Origin: Mogibacterium diversum_A
Lineage (GTDB): Bacteria; Bacillota; Clostridia; Peptostreptococcales; Anaerovoracaceae
Assembly (NCBI RefSeq): GCF_938028775.1
Contig: NZ_CALIZG010000023.1
Location: forward strand, 124,001 to 188,000
DNA: 64,000 bases
Reading direction: 5' to 3'
Part shown: positions 34,965 to 43,533 of the stretch, piece by piece
Layout of the letters: every line of letters begins with the position of its first letter
Position numbering within the stretch: position 1 is the stretch's first letter
The notes under the pieces: generated by a model
What the model was told of the DNA's origin: nothing
The model's input: the letters and a program-made list of their open reading frames with translations, nothing else
Database searches by the model: none
Position numbers and translations under genes: made by a program

Positions 34965-35663
34965 CTAAGCTTGTTCTTCATACTCAGGGAAAACTATGCT
35001 GTTCTCCTTGAAAACATGCACGAAGATATCCTCGGTAAACTCCCTAATTAAGTTAAATGTGCGCTCATAAGTCACACATGCATCTTGAGGCACTGTATAA
35101 TCATTAGTTAGCCTCTGCATCTCCTTAATCATATCGCCCACCGCATTGTGCTCATCTTCAAGCTGCTTGATAAAGGCAAGCGTCTCATTGTCTGGATGCG
35201 GATTAACACGCATTAGAGGGAATACTAAGCGCTCCTCTTTTGCAAAGTGAACCTCAAGTTCAGCCTTCATAGCTGCAAATAGATCATGGATCTTCGTTAG
35301 TTCCTCCGCATGGTGCGTGTAGTGAACAACTAGAATCTTATTGATGAGCTGATCTAGCTGGGTCATCATCTCGCGTTCAACTCTATGATGTGTCACTTCA
35401 AGGTCTGCAAGCATGTCGTTAACGCTTAGACGCTTGAATGCTTCGATAGATGCAGCGCCACCATCCTGTGATGGAGCTGGCTTTGCAGCTAGTTTATTAA
35501 GTTCTGCCACAATTTTCTGCACATCTACTTCACCATCAGGAAAAGACTCATCCATCGGTAGATGTCCCCCACAGCAATAATCGAGATGTAGCTCATTTAG
35601 ATAAGGAATTGTTTGTGGATAAAGCCTAACGACTTCTGCCAATGTCATTTTCTCAGTAATCAT
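34965..35663 (-). CDS. RIC-family iron-sulfur cluster repair protein (ScdA/YtfE-like)
   Basis: A 232-aa cytosolic protein with the two-part ScdA/YtfE layout. The N-terminal DUF542 domain carries the Cys pair LDYCCGG (about 28-32). The C-terminal hemerythrin-like di-iron domain (about 85-228) carries the ligand helices HHRVEREM, HHAEELTKIHDLF, HFAKEERLVFP, LEDEHNAV and FKENSIVFPEYEE. Such proteins repair iron-sulfur clusters damaged by nitric oxide or oxidants, which fits an anaerobe facing host immune stress. The gene stands alone with SD AAGGGG and its own terminator. Confidence 0.93.
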   Translation of the reverse strand: MITEKMTLAEVVRLYPQTIPYLNELHLDYCCGGHLPMDESFPDGEVDVQKIVAELNKLAAKPAPSQDGGAASIEAFKRLSVNDMLADLEVTHHRVEREMMTQLDQLINKILVVHYTHHAEELTKIHDLFAAMKAELEVHFAKEERLVFPLMRVNPHPDNETLAFIKQLEDEHNAVGDMIKEMQRLTNDYTVPQDACVTYERTFNLIREFTEDIFVHVFKENSIVFPEYEEQA

Positions 35664-35774
35664 AATTTCACCCCTTACACTTTGTTTAATATACGCTTAC
35701 CCATTCTTTTCAGAAATTTAGGTTAACCTCGGGAGCTCCTCGCTCCATCAGCTTTGCAAAATATTTCTCATTTT

Positions 35775-35882
35775 GCCATCATACTGCGCACTGAATCGTT
35801 CCCATCGCTCTTGTAAATTCTTCAAACACTGAAGCAATAGGTACTATATAATCATACCCTAGATCACTTATAAATGTATATG
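35775..35882 (-). pseudogene. Remnant of a SUKH (SMI1/KNR4-like) gene
   Basis: About 105 bp align well with 43046-43145 inside the intact SUKH-type gene, including the shared TTCCCATCGCTCTT, AAATTCTTCAAA and GAAGCAA.AGGTACTAT. No long open frame remains. The homology runs a few bases past the stop codon of the Nim-like gene into its last codons, so the end of that gene lies on the remnant. Confidence 0.75.
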
Positions 35883-36356
35883 ACCTTTTGGCTTCTTTCT
35901 TTTCCCCGTCATATGCTCAACCTCTAGCGCATACACCAATGTCCTCGGAACAGCGGCAGGGTTAAAATATGCATTTTTATCCTCATGATAGTGATTCATG
36001 AGCTGCCTCAGGGCGTGCATCTTCTCATCATCCGAGAGGATTCGAATCCTGCCTCTTCCGATTACACTCTCATACGCCATCGTGCAGTACCCTTTGTCCT
36101 CGAAATACTCGAGCTCATGCTTGCAGTCCATCTCGAAGGTAGCACGATTATCTTTCTCGAATAGTCCAACCTTGTAGCCCTCGAGTGCACTGTGGAAATA
36201 CAGCGTCAGCTTACCGTCATTCACCTCTGTGCCGAAGTTGAGCGGAAGTATATACGGATATCCGTCGTCGTTAAGCGCTAGCCTGCATATATCGCAGCGA
36301 TTTATTATCTCCATCAGTTCGTCTAATTCTGTTATCTCTCTGTCCTGTCTTCTCAT
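35868..36356 (-). CDS. Pyridoxamine 5'-phosphate oxidase-like flavoprotein (Nim family)
   Basis: A 162-aa FMN-binding split-barrel protein. The segments ICRLALNDDGYPYILPLNFG and LYFHSALEGYKVGLFEKD are typical of the PNPOx-like family that includes Nim nitroimidazole-resistance proteins, and YCTMAYESVIGRGRIRIL follows. Only close matching to characterised Nim proteins would show drug reduction; many relatives have other or unknown roles. The last codons (HIHL) fall within a SUKH gene remnant, so the native C-terminus may have been replaced. The start has SD AAGGGGG. Confidence 0.82.
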   Translation of the reverse strand: MRRQDREITELDELMEIINRCDICRLALNDDGYPYILPLNFGTEVNDGKLTLYFHSALEGYKVGLFEKDNRATFEMDCKHELEYFEDKGYCTMAYESVIGRGRIRILSDDEKMHALRQLMNHYHEDKNAYFNPAAVPRTLVYALEVEHMTGKRKKPKGHIHL

Positions 36357-36418
36357 ATATATCCCCCTTACACGCGGCTCAGGTATCGGGCAGTAAAATC
36401 CTATAGTCTATTTTGCGA

Positions 36419-37264
36419 TTAGCAGCAGTCCCAGCTATAGAGGCTCTCGGCGAAGTTCAAGTTGCGAAGTTGCTCTTTTGTCACAAAGAAATTTCCTACG
36501 CCGCAGTCTCCCCACAGGATGTAATAGTCGTCAGTTCCGAACTCGGAGTCCAGTTGGAACAGCAACTCAGTGTAATCCTCGAAGTCCTCGTACATGCGTG
36601 GATCTTCCTGCGTGAAATGGCCGTAGCCACCAATCTGAGTGTGATTCGAAATATCGAGCTCTTCTATGATCTCATCAACCTCTTCATCGTCGATGTCATA
36701 TGATTCGTCACCCTCTGCCTGTTGCTCATCGATATGTTCATTAAGCTTCTCAGTAAAAATCTCCTCGAATCGGAAATCGTTCGGCATAATCCACTGGCTA
36801 GTTTTTTCAAAGGACATGGCAAATGGTGCACCGTCATTAATAGGTGTGATAAGTTCATCTTCCTTCTTATCCTTCTGTGGTTCGTACATCTCTCTGAGTT
36901 CCTCTTCAGAGAAATGCTTGTCTATCTCTGGATAGTAAATAACCCTTTTTTTGCTATCTGAAGTAGGCTTTGTATAGTCGTTGCCCAGATTATAGTCTCC
37001 GCCAAAAATCCAAAACTGCATGATGCCCTTTGATGGGTAGATGCTGTTCTCAGGCAGCTCCTCGCAGTTTATCTGCGCCATATACATTAGCTGTTCACCC
37101 CTATCGGTAGTAGGGATGTTCGCGGTTTTCGGCAAATAGAACCAGCCCGCAACGTTGCTGCTTGTCAACGGAGTCCTGGTTTCGGGTATTAAATTGATCT
37201 TTATGGTTTCTCTGTTCTCGATTTTCTTGAAATCTTCGATGAAAGCTTTTATTTTATCGTTCAT
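36419..37264 (-). CDS. YwqG/DUF1963 family protein
   Basis: A 281-aa acidic cytosolic protein of the YwqG family. It has the opening SNVAGWFYLPKT, QLMYMAQINCEELPE, MQFWIFGGD, IGGYGHFTQEDPR near the middle-to-end, and LLFQLDSE...WGDCGVGNFFV at the C-terminus, all positions typical of DUF1963. The biochemical role is unknown; relatives often occur in genomic neighbourhoods rich in polymorphic toxin immunity proteins, as here. An extra acidic stretch (about 185-205) is less conserved in the family. SD AAGAAAGG. Confidence 0.85.
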   Translation of the reverse strand: MNDKIKAFIEDFKKIENRETIKINLIPETRTPLTSSNVAGWFYLPKTANIPTTDRGEQLMYMAQINCEELPENSIYPSKGIMQFWIFGGDYNLGNDYTKPTSDSKKRVIYYPEIDKHFSEEELREMYEPQKDKKEDELITPINDGAPFAMSFEKTSQWIMPNDFRFEEIFTEKLNEHIDEQQAEGDESYDIDDEEVDEIIEELDISNHTQIGGYGHFTQEDPRMYEDFEDYTELLFQLDSEFGTDDYYILWGDCGVGNFFVTKEQLRNLNFAESLYSWDCC

Positions 37265-37377
37265 AGTATTGCCTTTCTTGGTGTGTAGTGGTTTGTAGTA
37301 GCATGGAGTCTAGGTATGGATTTCGGCGAAAAGATACCGATTAACCGCGTATATCTAATGCTTCCCGATGCTACTCT

Positions 37378-37782
37378 TTAATACGCTTCGCAGATCACTT
37401 CTCTATTAGCCTCAAATTCCTCGTCGAAGCTAACTAGCAGATACAGTTCACCCGCTGGTGATTCACCCACATAATATCCTAACGCAAATGCATCGTAGCA
37501 TCCACTCTTATCGAACATTACGTCGGTTAGCGTGATACCTTCGACATTCTCTTCGGGGAAATTTTCTTTTATAAGGCGTAGTGCCTCTTGATCCAACTCG
37601 GTGAGTTCGACACTTAGCCTTTTCATTATTGAGTCTGGGATAGATTTTATATCCTTTTCGCTATATCCAGAGAAGCTAAAGTGCAAATCCTTACCGGGCT
37701 TGCGGCTTACAAAGTATATTCCAGCTGGTGAGCTGTCCCATGATTTGCCCTGCCAGAGGGCGAGGAGTTGTTGTTTGGTCAT
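37378..37782 (-). CDS. Hypothetical protein, immunity-like neighbourhood
   Basis: A 134-aa soluble protein that I cannot assign. It has an N-terminal segment SPAGIYFVSRKPGKDLHFSF, a mid-protein helix with an acidic face (KRLSVELTELDQEALRLIKENF) and a C-terminal beta-rich part ending LYLLVSFDEEFEANREV. It is flanked by a YwqG gene and a helix-turn-helix regulator, and its SD (AGGGGAT) is good. Size, solubility and position among SUKH and YwqG genes suggest an immunity or accessory protein, but nothing in the sequence proves that. Three 7-bp TGATTAT repeats lie upstream (37803-37823). Confidence 0.65.
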   Translation of the reverse strand: MTKQQLLALWQGKSWDSSPAGIYFVSRKPGKDLHFSFSGYSEKDIKSIPDSIMKRLSVELTELDQEALRLIKENFPEENVEGITLTDVMFDKSGCYDAFALGYYVGESPAGELYLLVSFDEEFEANREVICEAY

Positions 37783-37844
37783 GTGTTATCCCCTGTGATT
37801 AGTGATTATTGATTATTGATTATTGCAATATGTACTATCGCGGT

Positions 37845-38468
37845 TTAGAGATCTGAGTCTTCAGCTGTGAGCACTTTCTTCTGCCAGCACCGCTTACCGC
37901 ACTTTTGGCATCTCATATACCTGTCTCTACCTCTATGCGGAGCTAAGATTACCTCTCTATAGGTCGGAACGTACCTGTGATGGCAGCACTCACATTCATA
38001 ATAACCTGCATTTTGCTCAATGCCAACCGCAATGAATCCCACTACAACAACCATAGCGACAGTGAATGTAACCAGCGCTACTCTGAGCCACATCGGCATG
38101 GCGAGGAGCACCGCAAGAACTATGAGGATGATTCCCACTACGATTGTCGGTACGGTCAGCCACATCTCCAGTCTGAGCATCCGTTTGTCGCGCTGTTCTA
38201 TCTCTCGCCTCATGGCTAAAAGATTTTCCTCTACTCTCTTGTCATATGATTCTGTCATGATCCTTTCGCCCGACAGGAGTTCGTTTACGTTAATGTGTAG
38301 AAGCGCACATAGCTCTAGCATGATTCCCGAATCTGGCATGGACCTTCCAGTCTCCCATTTCGATACTGCTCGGTCACTGATGCCTAGCTTCTCGGCGAGA
38401 TCAGCCTGAGTCATGTGTCCTTCCTTTCTGCAGGATGCTATGAATTTTCCAATTTTGATTTGATCCAT
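37845..38468 (-). CDS. XRE-family regulator with transmembrane helices and zinc-ribbon tail
   Basis: A roughly 207-aa protein. The N-terminal Cro/CI helix-turn-helix (about 1-60: IGKFIASCRKEGHMTQADLAEKLG, written here only as its conserved core TQADLAEKLG and SDRAVSKWETGRSMPD) is followed by a coiled linker, two transmembrane helices (about 95-120 and 123-145) and a Cys-rich tail with paired CxxC motifs (CECCHHRY and CQKCGKRCW) that looks like a zinc ribbon. The ATG at 38468 is preferred, 8 nt after AGGAGG; a GTG three codons upstream abuts the SD. It may be a membrane-tethered regulator; its target is unknown. Confidence 0.82.
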   Translation of the reverse strand: MDQIKIGKFIASCRKEGHMTQADLAEKLGISDRAVSKWETGRSMPDSGIMLELCALLHINVNELLSGERIMTESYDKRVEENLLAMRREIEQRDKRMLRLEMWLTVPTIVVGIILIVLAVLLAMPMWLRVALVTFTVAMVVVVGFIAVGIEQNAGYYECECCHHRYVPTYREVILAPHRGRDRYMRCQKCGKRCWQKKVLTAEDSDL

Positions 38469-38588
38469 ATCGGACACCTCCTTTCATGACTCGAGCATAT
38501 GATAAATTCATGTGTGGGTACAGGAACTGGTGGTTGAGTTTGGGTGATTTTTGATAATTGATAAGCAATTCTATGTTTTCGTGTATAA

Positions 38589-40982
38589 TTAACGGTTTGT
38601 ACTTTCCGAATCTGGAAGTAATAAATATTGAACTTCAACATCAACACCATTGGAGAGTTTCTGTAGCGCTTCGGCACATCTCTTCAGATATTTTATGCTC
38701 TTTTTTGCTACTTTAACCTTGGTCTTGATTTCCTTTTTCTGCTCTTTATCCATCTCATCAGACTGTTTTGAGAATTCTTCAACAACTCGCTCTAGGGTCT
38801 TAACTCTAAAATCCACCTTGCTATATATTGTTTCTATCGTTTTATAGTCTTTTATCTTATCTCGTAAAACAACTTGACTAAAGGTTAGGAGTTTGCAACA
38901 TTCATTTAGTACATATCCATCTTGCGAAAGAAGATTCATCGTCGTAACTGCAGATATTCCAGTTCCACTGATCATTCCGACAATTGCTCCGCCACCAGTA
39001 ATAATCGCTGTACCGCCAGCCATTCCTAAACCACCAGCTGCAAGAGAACCGCCTCCAACAGCTGCGAGGCTATAGCTGGTAAGTGCAGCTCCTGATAACC
39101 CTGCCGCACCCTCGCCGATAATCGCAGTTGCTATTGCAGGTGCAAATGTAAATGCAAGCCCTCCAGACACAAGAACTACCACAGTTGTTCCGACTGCACT
39201 AATTACTATGCTTCTTTTTGTGCCAGTAATTGTTGCGCCAGCTTTTTTATGTATTTTTGTGAAAGCTTCAATATCCTCTTTTTTGACCTTATTTTGTATT
39301 TCAATGAACCGGTTGTTTAGATATTTGCTCTTATTTTGAAGCTTTTTAAAGCTCTTGTCCTTATCATCACCGAATATTGGGTAATAAGGTCTAAAGAGAC
39401 TTGCCTCCATAGATACCAGGAAAACCCAAGTTCTATTAGCATTGTCCTGGAAACGCCTTCCTAGCTCCTCTTCACTTAAGAAAAATTCATCCTTCTCAGA
39501 TTGAGCGATAGATAGATTCTCTATTAATTTATCAACCCATGCTTTTGCCCACTCAAGCTTCAACTTTTTCGAGGAGTATTTCTCCGTAATATAAATATCA
39601 TCTTCTAAGATGAGCTTCTCTAGAGAGTATAAAACTCTAAGCTGTTCATAATTTAATGACAAGCATTCGAGATTTGCAACACCCTTCTCGAATTCATTTT
39701 CTATTTCTACTTTCTTTTCTTTTTCTTCCCTAATATCTTCAGCAACTATTGACCCATCTGCTTTGCAAGCAATGACAAATCGTCCTATGCCTGCATAGTT
39801 TATATGAACCGCAAAGTCTACAAAGGTCTTTGGGTTTATTCCCTTATTCTTGATCGCAGATCTTATCGTAGCATCAATGCTATCGACCGCTAGAAATGTT
39901 CCAGATGAAACTGTCACCATCCTCCTAATTATTCGGTTATTGAATGGCAAAAGTTCTGAGATATCTATGTTTTCCAAATCCTTTACGGAATTAACATCTG
40001 CTTCGTTTATCGCAATGTTAAGTCTTCTTAAGAAGTACATTCCGCGAACCAAACATTCATTGATAATTACGGGAACACTCTGTCTACCAAACTCTTGCAA
40101 TATACCAATTTCGCTTCTCAAATCGAATTTCACTGGCTTAATGATTTTTCCATTTTTGTCACGCTTTGCCAAAAGTGTTCCATTGAATAGTTTTGAGATC
40201 CAAACGTGAATCTCATTTTCTCCAATTTTTCTATCTCTAAAACACGGAAGTACGGAAGCTTCCTTTATCAGTGATAAAATCGGTCCTGGAATACCAGTGC
40301 CTTTTCCTGCGGTTGATTTCGAACCAGCCATATCGCTAACCATATGAAAAAACCAATGTACAATTCCGAACAAAACCTTTTCTGCAAAATTCTCGCCAAT
40401 AAGGGTCTTATCAGCAACATCAACAATTAGCAGTTTGCCGTTAGTGTCAGTTCCAATGACCTTACTCGAGAACTGCGTGAAAATTGAGCACATTAGACCA
40501 CATAGGCTGAAATGATGTGAAAAGTCACGAAGATGATGCTGCAGCCCTCCTCCAAAGTCAGCTGTTTTACTATCTGCAGCAATGGCATATTTTCTCTCCA
40601 TGAAAGCGATTGCCCCAGATAATTTATCTCCTTCATATCCATTTCGGTGTGCCACAATCTTTACGAATTTATTAATCTCATTACTTCCCCACTTATTTGC
40701 ATGTTCAAGCGAGAATTTGCCGGCAAAGAAAGAGTCAATAAGACCCGCTATTGCTCCACTGGTGATAGCCAAAAGGTAATCAGTTCTATCCGCCTTTTTT
40801 ACGTTATCAGTCCAATCTACTTCAACAACTTCTCTGAGATTCTCTGAAGTCGGATAAATTACAGAAGGTAACCCCGTTTTTTCAGAAATACTTTCAGCGA
40901 GAAGGTTATTTTGGGAAACGACTGCATCGTATGTAATTGTGAGATCTTCAACTTTTCCAAGCCAATCAGTAATGGTGGTCAT
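38589..40982 (-). CDS. Uncharacterised 797-aa membrane protein
   Basis: I do not recognise a named family. Visible features are a hydrophobic segment near residues 68-85, a conserved-looking block GLQHHLRDFSHHFSLCGL (about 145-162) with clustered histidines, an aromatic block VHWFFHMVSDMAGS followed by GIPGPILSLIKE, and a middle domain with FDLRSEIGILQEFGRQSVP. A long Gly/Ala-rich hydrophobic region (about 600-690, GGGSLAAGG and GGGAIVGMISG) could insert into a membrane as hairpins. The C-terminal helices are Lys-rich and coiled-coil-like. The SD TAGGAGGT is strong. It lies beside a regulator and near decayed immunity genes. A defence or envelope role is possible but unproven. Confidence 0.7.
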   Translation of the reverse strand: MTTITDWLGKVEDLTITYDAVVSQNNLLAESISEKTGLPSVIYPTSENLREVVEVDWTDNVKKADRTDYLLAITSGAIAGLIDSFFAGKFSLEHANKWGSNEINKFVKIVAHRNGYEGDKLSGAIAFMERKYAIAADSKTADFGGGLQHHLRDFSHHFSLCGLMCSIFTQFSSKVIGTDTNGKLLIVDVADKTLIGENFAEKVLFGIVHWFFHMVSDMAGSKSTAGKGTGIPGPILSLIKEASVLPCFRDRKIGENEIHVWISKLFNGTLLAKRDKNGKIIKPVKFDLRSEIGILQEFGRQSVPVIINECLVRGMYFLRRLNIAINEADVNSVKDLENIDISELLPFNNRIIRRMVTVSSGTFLAVDSIDATIRSAIKNKGINPKTFVDFAVHINYAGIGRFVIACKADGSIVAEDIREEKEKKVEIENEFEKGVANLECLSLNYEQLRVLYSLEKLILEDDIYITEKYSSKKLKLEWAKAWVDKLIENLSIAQSEKDEFFLSEEELGRRFQDNANRTWVFLVSMEASLFRPYYPIFGDDKDKSFKKLQNKSKYLNNRFIEIQNKVKKEDIEAFTKIHKKAGATITGTKRSIVISAVGTTVVVLVSGGLAFTFAPAIATAIIGEGAAGLSGAALTSYSLAAVGGGSLAAGGLGMAGGTAIITGGGAIVGMISGTGISAVTTMNLLSQDGYVLNECCKLLTFSQVVLRDKIKDYKTIETIYSKVDFRVKTLERVVEEFSKQSDEMDKEQKKEIKTKVKVAKKSIKYLKRCAEALQKLSNGVDVEVQYLLLPDSESTNR

Positions 40983-41145
40983 GGGTACCTCCTAATGCTT
41001 GTGCATTACATCTAAAAATATAACATATCAATTTATATGGATTCATTCTCGAAGCAAGCCGCTTTGCAGGTTTAGTTAATTGATAAAGCTAAATAGCAAT
41101 ATCATTCCCTCCGTTTTTGAATGCGTGAGAGCAAATCATTCTAAC

Positions 41146-41492
41146 TTACCAATTCACATACAATTTCTTTAAAAGTAAATATCCTTCTGGTTTGCTGTCA
41201 GAAACACCAATAATATCGCCAAGCCATTCTCCGGGTTCCGTAACTCTTCCATAGCCCCTCACTTGTTCGATTATCATTTTGACTGTTTTCATGTCAATAG
41301 AACGGAACTTGTATTCATCCTTAAGTAAGTCTGGAATAAAATGGATTGCTCCATCAAATCCTGCTCTCTATCTGCAAATTTCATCTATCTTGATTCCTAG
41401 TCGCTTGAAGCACATTCTTTTGTAGTATCTACTAGTGCTTCTTGCAGCGAATCGTCAACTAAGTTATTTTCTAGTGTGTTTGTTTTTTGCAT
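41146..41492 (-). pseudogene. Decayed small gene ending ...GYGRVTEPGEWLGDIIG
   Basis: An ATG with SD AGAGGCG opens a 31-codon frame (MQKTNTLENN..., stopping near 41397). In the next frame a continuous reading FKRLGIKIDEICR, stop, RAGFDGAIHFIPDLL continues to VTEPGEWLGDIIGVSDSKPEGYLLLKKLYVNW. A frameshift and an in-frame stop therefore separate one start from one good 3' coding part of about 75 codons. The family is unknown; size and neighbours suggest an immunity-type protein. It fills most of the 599-bp gap 40983-41581. Confidence 0.65.
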
Positions 41493-41581
41493 GTTATCGC
41501 CTCTTTTGGTGTATGATTAATCCGATAGTTTTACATTATCTATTAACTTGATTGCTCTTATTTTTTCCACTAAATTCAAAT

Positions 41582-42268
41582 TTATTTTTCTATTTCAATA
41601 CCATTCAGATATGCGAATTTAATCATAATAGCCCCAGAAAATTCCGAGTAATTCAAATCAATGTTTTCTTCAGGCATACTTTTCAATGATTCATAGAAAC
41701 TGATATATTTATTTTTAAATTTATTTACCTTTAGAATTCTATTGAAATACTGCTGCGCTTTATTTTTACCGCCAAAATAGTATATATAGTATAACAAACT
41801 CTCTGACGTGCAATTTCCTTCTAAAATTCTATCAATATTTGCTTGAGTATCCTCGAAATAATTGAAAATTGGAATAACGTGTATTTTTATAAGATTGCTT
41901 ACTTCTTCCACAGTACATTTATAGCTCGCACCTGCAAGTTGCCACCACGCATGCGGTTTTCTTGAACTTAACGAGCCTAAATCACCGCCATATATAAATC
42001 CATTATTGATACCTGCACGCTTTATTGATTTGGAATAAATACCAATATGTGGAATAAATTCTATGCTATCCTTATTATTATATCTATTTGCTTGGAAATA
42101 TATTTCGAAGAAAATATCCTTATCTTTCGCAACCCTCTTTAATTTTTGCCCCTTTGAAAGCACCTTAAAATCCGGGAAATGACTCGCTATTTCTTGCCAG
42201 GCCTCTTCACATAATATTCTAGGCTCTATTTTTTCCAACTCATCATTTTTTATTTTCAGTTGTATCAT
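41582..42268 (-). CDS. Hypothetical protein, DUF4304-like
   Basis: A 228-aa soluble protein. The N-terminal half, with FKVLSKGQKLKRVAKDKDIFFEIYFQ and IEFIPHIGIYSKSIKR, resembles DUF4304-type proteins that are common in toxin-immunity neighbourhoods; the C-terminal half is helical with many Tyr and Lys. The match is by pattern only. The SD AAGGAG abuts the ATG with no spacer, which is unusual: either the true start is a weaker downstream codon or translation is poor. It lies between two copies of a duplicated 3' gene fragment (41146 and 42399). Confidence 0.6.
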   Translation of the reverse strand: MIQLKIKNDELEKIEPRILCEEAWQEIASHFPDFKVLSKGQKLKRVAKDKDIFFEIYFQANRYNNKDSIEFIPHIGIYSKSIKRAGINNGFIYGGDLGSLSSRKPHAWWQLAGASYKCTVEEVSNLIKIHVIPIFNYFEDTQANIDRILEGNCTSESLLYYIYYFGGKNKAQQYFNRILKVNKFKNKYISFYESLKSMPEENIDLNYSEFSGAIMIKFAYLNGIEIEK

Positions 42269-42398
42269 CTCCTTAATTATCTAATTTATTCAAATCATTT
42301 TCTTAAAATAGATCTTTATCTACTTAATCCGCTTTCTAACAAGCCTTTCATTTCTTCAATATCATTCAGTTTTTTCTACGAGAATCACTCTTTATCAT

Positions 42399-42512
42399 TT
42401 ACCTATCCATATATATTTTCTTTAAAAGCAAATATCCTTCTGGTCTGCTGTCAGAAACACCAATAATATCGCCAAGCCATTCTCCGGGTTCCGTAACTCT
42501 TCCATATCCCTA
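42399..42512 (-). pseudogene. Second copy of the ...GYGRVTEPGEWLGDIIG 3' fragment
   Basis: About 100 bp are almost identical to 41164-41265 and encode GYGRVTEPGEWLGDIIGVSD, then SRPEGYLLLKKIYMDR and a stop. There is no start codon or 5' part; the intact 135-aa gene ends 7 bp upstream. It is a truncated duplicate. Confidence 0.75.
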
Positions 42513-42519
42513 CAGCATT

Positions 42520-42927
42520 TTAAACCCAGCTCAGCTTCTTAACATCCTTTAACATCATCGTTTCCCCAGTGAAGTCATTTTTTAATTCAACGTAATTCGT
42601 TTTTACCTTCACATTATTATACCAATCACCAAGACTGACACTTTCGCCAGTATGTATGTTGATAAGCCTGCTAGTTATGGGACTCCAAGTGTGCGCCTCC
42701 ACTGTTTCTGCAAGCAAATAATACGCATCAAGAAAAATCAAATTCCTCCCATATATCCAGAACGGAAGCTTAATATCTAGGAGTGGTAATTCTGCGGAAA
42801 AGATTTCGTCGCCATGCGGAGGAACCGTCTCATAGTGAAACTCTATCTCACTACCATAGTACGCAATAGTCGCTCCTTCACAGCCGATATTTTGAGGAAT
42901 GCCTTCATTAGCTATGATAAATTCCAT
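42520..42927 (-). CDS. Hypothetical immunity-like protein
   Basis: A 135-aa soluble, beta-rich, acidic protein with no family I can name. It has MEFIIANEGIPQNIGCEGA at the start, then a string of short aromatic strands (IEFHYETVPPHGDEIF, LPFWIYGRNLIFLDAYY) and VEAHTWSPITSRLINIHTGE. The SD AAAGGAGG is strong. It is 21 bp downstream of the SUKH-type gene and so probably cotranscribed. The pairing with SUKH and the beta-rich fold favour an immunity role, which is inference. Confidence 0.6.
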   Translation of the reverse strand: MEFIIANEGIPQNIGCEGATIAYYGSEIEFHYETVPPHGDEIFSAELPLLDIKLPFWIYGRNLIFLDAYYLLAETVEAHTWSPITSRLINIHTGESVSLGDWYNNVKVKTNYVELKNDFTGETMMLKDVKKLSWV

Positions 42928-42948
42928 GGTGCCTCCTTTACATAGTGC

Positions 42949-43515
42949 TTAGTACACGCTCACAAGTTCTTTCCAAAACTTAAGGCTGCTCTCGGAATAC
43001 TCACGCTCCATCGATTCTATAAACTCTTTTTCAGCGTTTTTCCAAACAGCATACTCCGCAGTTCCCATCGCTCTTACAAATTCTTCAAAATCGGAAGCAA
43101 CAGGTACTATCTCCTCATAACTCATGTCGCTTGTGAATGCATATATCTCGCCGGACTTACAATCTAGTAGAATAGTGTATGGGTCGCCGTTTGCAATAAT
43201 TATTAGGTTCTTTTTGCGAAGAACGGGATACTCATCATAATCAAGATTGCGGTTAATCAGCCAGCTTAGGCTCGTTTCATCTCCATATCCAAACTGGTAG
43301 CTGAGAAAACCGAAATTCCCCCAATTATAGCCTAAAATATACTCCGAAAATGTCGAATCTAAATACTCTATTCCAAGTTCGGATTTTAATTTCTCGATTT
43401 CAGACTGCGGAATCTCTTTTTTGCTAAGGACAATTCCATCTGTTATTTCAGCATCAAGTCCCTCAGTTTCTTTCATTATCGAAGATATTATTTCATCTAT
43501 TGTTAATAGTTGCAT
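42949..43515 (-). CDS. SUKH (SMI1/KNR4)-like immunity protein
   Basis: A 188-aa soluble protein with the SUKH pattern: an N-terminal helix, a PQSEIEKLKSELGIEYLD motif, YILGYNWGNFGFL, then beta strands with LIIIANGDPYTILLDCKSGEIYAF and VASDFEEFVRAM. SUKH proteins neutralise secreted nuclease and other polymorphic toxins. No cognate toxin gene is present in the window. I prefer the ATG at 43515 (SD AAGGAA six nt upstream) to the TTG before it. A decayed relative lies at 35775-35882. The downstream 135-aa gene is probably in the same transcript. Confidence 0.8.
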   Translation of the reverse strand: MQLLTIDEIISSIMKETEGLDAEITDGIVLSKKEIPQSEIEKLKSELGIEYLDSTFSEYILGYNWGNFGFLSYQFGYGDETSLSWLINRNLDYDEYPVLRKKNLIIIANGDPYTILLDCKSGEIYAFTSDMSYEEIVPVASDFEEFVRAMGTAEYAVWKNAEKEFIESMEREYSESSLKFWKELVSVY

Positions 43516-43533
43516 CAATAGTTCCTTTCTCTA

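Noticed and set aside
34965..35663. Hemerythrin oxygen sensor
   Set aside because: The N-terminal DUF542 Cys-Cys domain and ligand pattern fit RIC/ScdA better than a stand-alone hemerythrin.
37803..37823. Three TGATTAT repeats as an iteron or regulatory array
   Set aside because: Only three short AT-rich units, more likely a simple slipped-strand repeat.
37977..38409. Two overlapping plus-strand frames of 80 and 129 codons inside the XRE regulator gene
   Set aside because: The minus-strand gene has clear HTH and zinc-ribbon motifs and a good start; the plus-strand products are low-complexity Ser/Thr or His/Asn-rich shadows.
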